Below are positions 60,842 through 64,000 of a stretch of DNA of 64,000 bases, piece by piece (position 1 is the stretch's first letter; each line of letters begins with the position of its first letter). Made by a program: the position numbers and the translations under genes. Origin of the DNA: Lachnospiraceae bacterium C6A11 (GTDB lineage: Bacteria > Bacillota > Clostridia > Lachnospirales > Lachnospiraceae); the NCBI GenBank assembly GCA_000702245.1, contig JNKY01000001.1, forward strand, positions 80,850 through 144,849, read 5' to 3'. The notes below the pieces were generated by a model, which saw nothing but the letters and a program-made list of their open reading frames with translations, was not told where the DNA came from and made no database searches.

Positions 60842-61037
60842 TTGAATAATCTGAGTTAAAGGTTTTCTCATCCATAAGAGGGGCAGTCGTTAGGCTGTCC
60901 CTCTATTGTACAAAGAATCGGATTATCAAACAAAGCATTGATAGTAACATCAAATATATAATTATTGAATGATGAAAATAGTTGATATTTTCTTCTTAAG
61001 GATATACAATGTATATACAGGAAGGGAGGCGTTGTTA

Positions 61038-61280
61038 ATGCAGGCTCAAGTAAAAACATGGGGTAATAGTCAGGGAATCAGAATACCAAAGGAAGTGCTT
61101 AATGAAGCTGCTTTCTCGGTGGATGATATTCTTGATGTAAAAGTATCAAATGGAATGATAATGCTTATTAAACCATTTAGGCATAAGACGCTAGAAGAAC
61201 GTGCTGATGAATATGGTGGGAAGCTTAATCTAGATGGCGAATTTGACTGGGGCAAACCGGTAGGAAGAGAGAAGTGGTAA
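61038..61280 (+). CDS. MazE/AbrB-type antitoxin
   Basis: 80 residues from ATG 61038 (GGAAGGGAGGCG upstream). AQVKTWGNSQGIRIPKEVLN is the swapped-hairpin AbrB/MazE DNA-binding fold, followed by DILDVKVSNGMIMLIKP and the toxin-binding tail (KTLEERADEYGG, EFDWGKPVGREKW). It neutralises the MazF-like protein encoded next and represses the operon. The toxin gene overlaps its stop by one base (TAATG). Confidence 0.9.
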   Translation: MQAQVKTWGNSQGIRIPKEVLNEAAFSVDDILDVKVSNGMIMLIKPFRHKTLEERADEYGGKLNLDGEFDWGKPVGREKW

Positions 61281-61585
61281 TGAAAGAAACATTGTCTCAG
61301 GGGGATATACTTAAAATTGAGCATATCAAGATACCTGTTCTTGTTGTAAGTAAGGATTTTTTTAATCAGACTTTTGAGATAATTGGCTGTCCTATTTATG
61401 ATAAAGGAGAAGCGGGACCGTTGCATATACATGTCAAAACTGAAGATATGGAGGGGTATGTGCAATGTGAAAAAATGTCACTTCTTGATTTGAGTGTTAG
61501 AGGATATTCGAAGATAGATAGGATAGATTATTCTGATATTATAAACATCACGGATGCCATTCAAGGAATCTTTGATTACATCTGA
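61280..61585 (+). CDS. MazF/PemK-type endoribonuclease toxin
   Basis: 101 residues from ATG 61280. SQGDILKIEHIKIPVLVVSKD, FNQTFEIIGCPIYDK, GYVQCEKMSLLDLSVRGYSK and DAIQGIFDY match the MazF/PemK fold. The usual G-D-(I/V) start is kept; the typical RP(V/A) after it is replaced by KIP, so activity may differ. MazF toxins cut mRNA at short sites. Coupled with the MazE-like antitoxin. Confidence 0.85.
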   Translation: MKETLSQGDILKIEHIKIPVLVVSKDFFNQTFEIIGCPIYDKGEAGPLHIHVKTEDMEGYVQCEKMSLLDLSVRGYSKIDRIDYSDIINITDAIQGIFDYI

Positions 61586-61616
61586 AGCTATAATTGTAAA
61601 TGTTTATCATAATTAA

Positions 61617-61749
61617 GAGCTGGTCATAGATCAGCTCTTAATTATAGCTTTATTGTTAACGTAACAACTTAACATAAAACGAGTAGATGAAGAAAAAGTG
61701 GTGGCATTTTTATCGACCACCACTTTTGAGACAATGGTATCAGAACAAG
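61617..61749. repeat. Duplicated two-hairpin block, copy B
   Basis: Hairpin GAGCTGGTCATAGATCAGCTC, then about 100 bp identical to copy A, including hairpin AAGTGGTGG/CCACCACTT and the end acaatggtatcagaacaag. It directly precedes the IS30-type element. Confidence 0.9.
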
Positions 61750-61755
61750 TGTTAA

Positions 61756-63300
61756 TTGCGAACTTAAATATGGGATAAATTTCAAAAAATCGTAAAAATA
61801 CCACACATTTACTTTCGCAATAATATCAATTTATTCCATCCTTTGTTATATTAAAAATATGTCGATTACTCTCTGCAGATAGGAGCAGATATGAAGAGTA
61901 ATAAAGATTATAACAAAGGTCAGATGACACTGACAGATCGTGTTGCAATTGAAATTGGTTTAGCAAAGAAGGATTCATTTGCAAAGATTGGAGAGGTTTT
62001 AGGAAAACATCCCGCCACAATATCCAGAGAAATCAAAGAAAACAGAACTTTAGTTCCGTCAGCTTTCCCTTTTGGTAATGATTGTAAATACTATGCCAGC
62101 TGTTGCAGAACTAATATGTGCGGATCCGATTCATATGCATGTAAGCATAAGTGCAAAAAATGCATGGGCTTTAATTGCCATGATGAATGCAGTAAATATG
62201 AATCATCTGAATGTACGAAAACATCAAAACCGCCATATGTATGTAATGCTTGTTATTACCGCACTAAATGCAAAAAAACAAGGTATTTCTATAATGCCAA
62301 GCATGCAGATGCTTTAGTGTCCAGAAGGCGTTCTGATTCAAGAAGAGGTCCTAATATTACAGAGGAGCAGATAAAAACTATTGAGAAAATCTTTATACCA
62401 TTACTAAATAAGGGGCAGCCTCTTGCTCATATTTATGCTGAACATGAGGAGATAATGCCAATCAGTCTTAGAACTCTTTATGATTACATAGATAAGGGCT
62501 GGATAAAAATCAAAAGTATTGATTTACGAAGGAAGGTCAGCTATAAGCAGCGTAAAAAAACATATGCTCCAAGCTTAGGATTTCAAAATCAATCATATCG
62601 TATATGCAGAACATATCAAGATTACGAGTCGGTTGTTAATAGGAACTTTAGTGATTTTGAAGTCGTTGAAATGGACACAGTAAAAGGGTGTCGTGAATCA
62701 GGAAAAAGGTTGCTTACTATGATATTTAGAAAAAATATGATCATGCTCCTTTTCCTAATGCCAGATGGAACGGCTGATTCGGTTGTGAGAGTATTTGATT
62801 TTCTGGAAGCCGGTCTAGGAACAGAAAGATTCCAAAACTTGTTTCCAGCAATACTTACTGACAACGGATCTGAGTTCAAAAGGGCTGATGCGTTAGAGCT
62901 TACTGAAGAATGGGGATTCAGAACCAGTATTTATTATTGTGATCCGATGGCTTCGTGGCAGAAACCTCATATAGAAAAGAATCACGAGTATATAAGGTAT
63001 GTGATTCCGAAGGGTAAGAGTTTTAATCCTTATACTCAGGAAGATATCACTTTGCTTATGAATCATATCAATAGTACCAAACGCCCAGGACTTAAATATA
63101 GAGCTCCATATGAGCTTGTAGAGGACTACGATGAAGATATGAAGGCGTTAATGGCATTATTAAAAATGCACCTCATCCCGGCAGATGAAGTGCATTTGAA
63201 ACCAGATTTATTAGTTAGAAAATAATAAGTGAAATGCAATGCAGAAAGTAATCGGCCTAGCCATAGTGTATAAAAAGATGGGTTGCATTTACTTTTGCAA
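61756..63300 (+). mobile_element. IS30-family insertion sequence
   Basis: One transposase gene bounded by TTGCGAACTTAAATA (61756-61770, left end) and the inverted GCATTTACTTTTGCAA (63285-63300, right end), which match at 11 of 15 positions. About 1545 bp, typical for the family. A further CATTTACTTTCGCAA lies subterminally at 61806-61820. Exact ends are inferred. Confidence 0.7.
61891..63225 (+). CDS. IS30-family transposase
   Basis: 444 residues. N-terminal HTH (LTDRVAIEIGLAKKDSFAKIGEVLGKHPATISREIKENRT), then a Cys-rich zinc region (CCRTNMCGSDSYACKHKCKK, CNACYYRTKC), and the DDE integrase core: VVEMDTVKG (first Asp), FPAILTDNGSEFKRADALEL (second Asp), WQKPHIEKNHEYIRYVIPKG (Glu). All three catalytic residues are present, so it appears intact. 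AGGAGCAGAT precedes the ATG. Confidence 0.95.
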   Translation: MKSNKDYNKGQMTLTDRVAIEIGLAKKDSFAKIGEVLGKHPATISREIKENRTLVPSAFPFGNDCKYYASCCRTNMCGSDSYACKHKCKKCMGFNCHDECSKYESSECTKTSKPPYVCNACYYRTKCKKTRYFYNAKHADALVSRRRSDSRRGPNITEEQIKTIEKIFIPLLNKGQPLAHIYAEHEEIMPISLRTLYDYIDKGWIKIKSIDLRRKVSYKQRKKTYAPSLGFQNQSYRICRTYQDYESVVNRNFSDFEVVEMDTVKGCRESGKRLLTMIFRKNMIMLLFLMPDGTADSVVRVFDFLEAGLGTERFQNLFPAILTDNGSEFKRADALELTEEWGFRTSIYYCDPMASWQKPHIEKNHEYIRYVIPKGKSFNPYTQEDITLLMNHINSTKRPGLKYRAPYELVEDYDEDMKALMALLKMHLIPADEVHLKPDLLVRK

Positions 63301-63492
63301 AAAGCATTGCGAGTCATCTTCTTGTTATGCCGATAATTATAATGCATGCATCTGGAATGTACTGATTATAGCACTTTTTGAAAATAAAATCATCTCAAAT
63401 TTGGGCCCTGAAAGGCTCTAAAATCGATTCTATGTAATTAGACATAGTATGAGTCGAAATTTAGTTTCTCATTCAAACATCAGAACAGAAAA

Positions 63493-63534
63493 TTGCAAAC
63501 ATAAATGTTGGGTACATTGCATTTATTTTTGCAA
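63493..63534. repeat. 42-bp palindrome with IS-end-like arms, copy 2
   Basis: TTGCAAACATAAATG (63493-63507) and CATTTATTTTTGCAA (63520-63534) around the same centre TTGGGTAC as copy 1. It is preceded by atcagaaca and followed by aagaaagataagaaac, as copy 1 is; the shared block spans about 72 bp. The rest of 63301-63600 holds no recognised gene. Confidence 0.85.
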
Positions 63535-63603
63535 AAGAAAGATAAGAAACTGATTTAAGCATGCTATGAAAGACTTGTTAGAAACATTTCGAAAGGAGTT
63601 TCT

Positions 63604-63660
63604 ATGGATATATTTGATGAAAACTATGAAGAATGGCGGCAGGGGCTTTATAATCTGTGA
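63604..63660 (+). pseudogene. N-terminal gene fragment cut by the IS3-type element
   Basis: ATG 63604 with CGAAAGGAGTTTCT upstream encodes MDIFDENYEEWRQGLYNL and stops. The good RBS and abrupt stop right at the start of the IS3-type sequence suggest a gene interrupted by insertion. Confidence 0.4.
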
Positions 63661-63741
63661 TGTTAGTATATAAATAGTTCAAATTAAAATGAGATTTCTC
63701 CTAAAACATAGTATTATATAAAAAAACAGGAGGAACTCACT

Positions 63742-64000
63742 ATGGCACGTAAAAACAAACAACACGACAAACAGTTTAAACTAGATGCTGTAAGATATGT
63801 TAAAGAGCATCCAGATCTCACACAAGTCGAATGCGCTAAAAATCTTGGTATCAGCATTACCACTCTAGCCAGATGGCTATCCCAGTACAGAGATAATGAC
63901 GGTGATATCCCTGTAAGAGGATCCGGTAACTATGCTACTGACGAACAAAAGGAAATAGCTCGCCTCAAGCGTGAACTCCGTGATACTCAGGACGCTCTTG
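63742..64000 (+). CDS. IS3-family transposase OrfA (helix-turn-helix protein), 3' end outside window
   Basis: 86 residues visible. RKNKQHDKQFKLDAVRYVKE, LTQVECAKNLGISITTLARWLSQY is the OrfA HTH of IS3-family elements, followed by the start of the leucine zipper (EQKEIARLKRELRDTQDAL). CAGGAGGAACTCACT gives a strong RBS. OrfB with the DDE core should follow beyond 64000. The element's left end lies between about 63655 and 63741; its terminal repeat was not defined. Confidence 0.92.
   Translation, partial: MARKNKQHDKQFKLDAVRYVKEHPDLTQVECAKNLGISITTLARWLSQYRDNDGDIPVRGSGNYATDEQKEIARLKRELRDTQDAL

Overview
The window looks like a chromosomal stretch of an anaerobic, Gram-positive member of the Clostridia, most likely a Lachnospiraceae genus near Butyrivibrio or Coprococcus. 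This is inferred from the GlgC/GlgD pair, SpoVG, SpoIIE-type phosphatases, the four-subunit ferredoxin-linked oxoacid oxidoreductase, the anaerobic ribonucleotide reductase NrdDG, strong AGGAGG ribosome sites, lipoproteins with AACG or TGCG lipoboxes, and intergenic spaces filled with short palindromes of the gcttcgct type. No ribosomal RNA gene is present, so genus is not settled.

From 1 to about 47.65 kb is core chromosome. It opens with the end of an EAL (c-di-GMP phosphodiesterase) gene, a Bax-inhibitor-1 membrane protein, cardiolipin synthase and a TetR regulator. A carbon block follows: citrate synthase (5.8 kb), the porCDAB operon read leftward (7.3-10.4 kb) and aconitase (13.5 kb). 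Together they supply acetyl-CoA and reduced ferredoxin and run the oxidative arm from citrate toward 2-oxoglutarate. Next come an NfeD/SPFH membrane pair, glycogen synthesis (glgC, glgD), spoVG, a large unknown protein, a frameshifted SpoIIE phosphatase, a DHH phosphoesterase and an intact SpoIIE phosphatase. The 29-35 kb block has the conserved order glmU-like, pth, mfd, PrsA-like foldase. Then dut, mgtE, a 690-residue glycine-rich protein followed by a DUF4176 protein (a family linked to type VII secretion), nrdG and nrdD, a trigger-factor-like lipoprotein, tRNA-Leu(CAG), greA and lysS.

From the end of lysS to 64 kb is an AT-richer accessory region. It starts with a RepA-like plasmid/ICE replication protein and holds immunity-like small proteins, an ECF sigma/anti-sigma pair, a DUF2200-DUF1801 fusion, a Nudix hydrolase, an ATPase remnant between two matching palindromes, an integrase-like N-terminal piece, GNAT, a TetR-controlled aldo/keto reductase plus cupin operon, a HIRAN protein, a MazEF pair, an IS30-family element and the start of an IS3-family element. 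Several genes here are visibly broken (frameshifts, an in-frame TGA, fused remnants), as expected of a decaying integrated element.

The most promising unexplained items are: two large proteins (21.0-23.3 kb and 38.1-40.2 kb) that share an apparent helical domain, one of them next to DUF4176; the repeated TTGCAAAAGTAAATG palindromes and duplicated hairpin block around 59-63.5 kb; and the palindrome-flanked ATPase cassette at 53.5-54.5 kb. All functions are read from sequence motifs recognised by eye; no database search was run.
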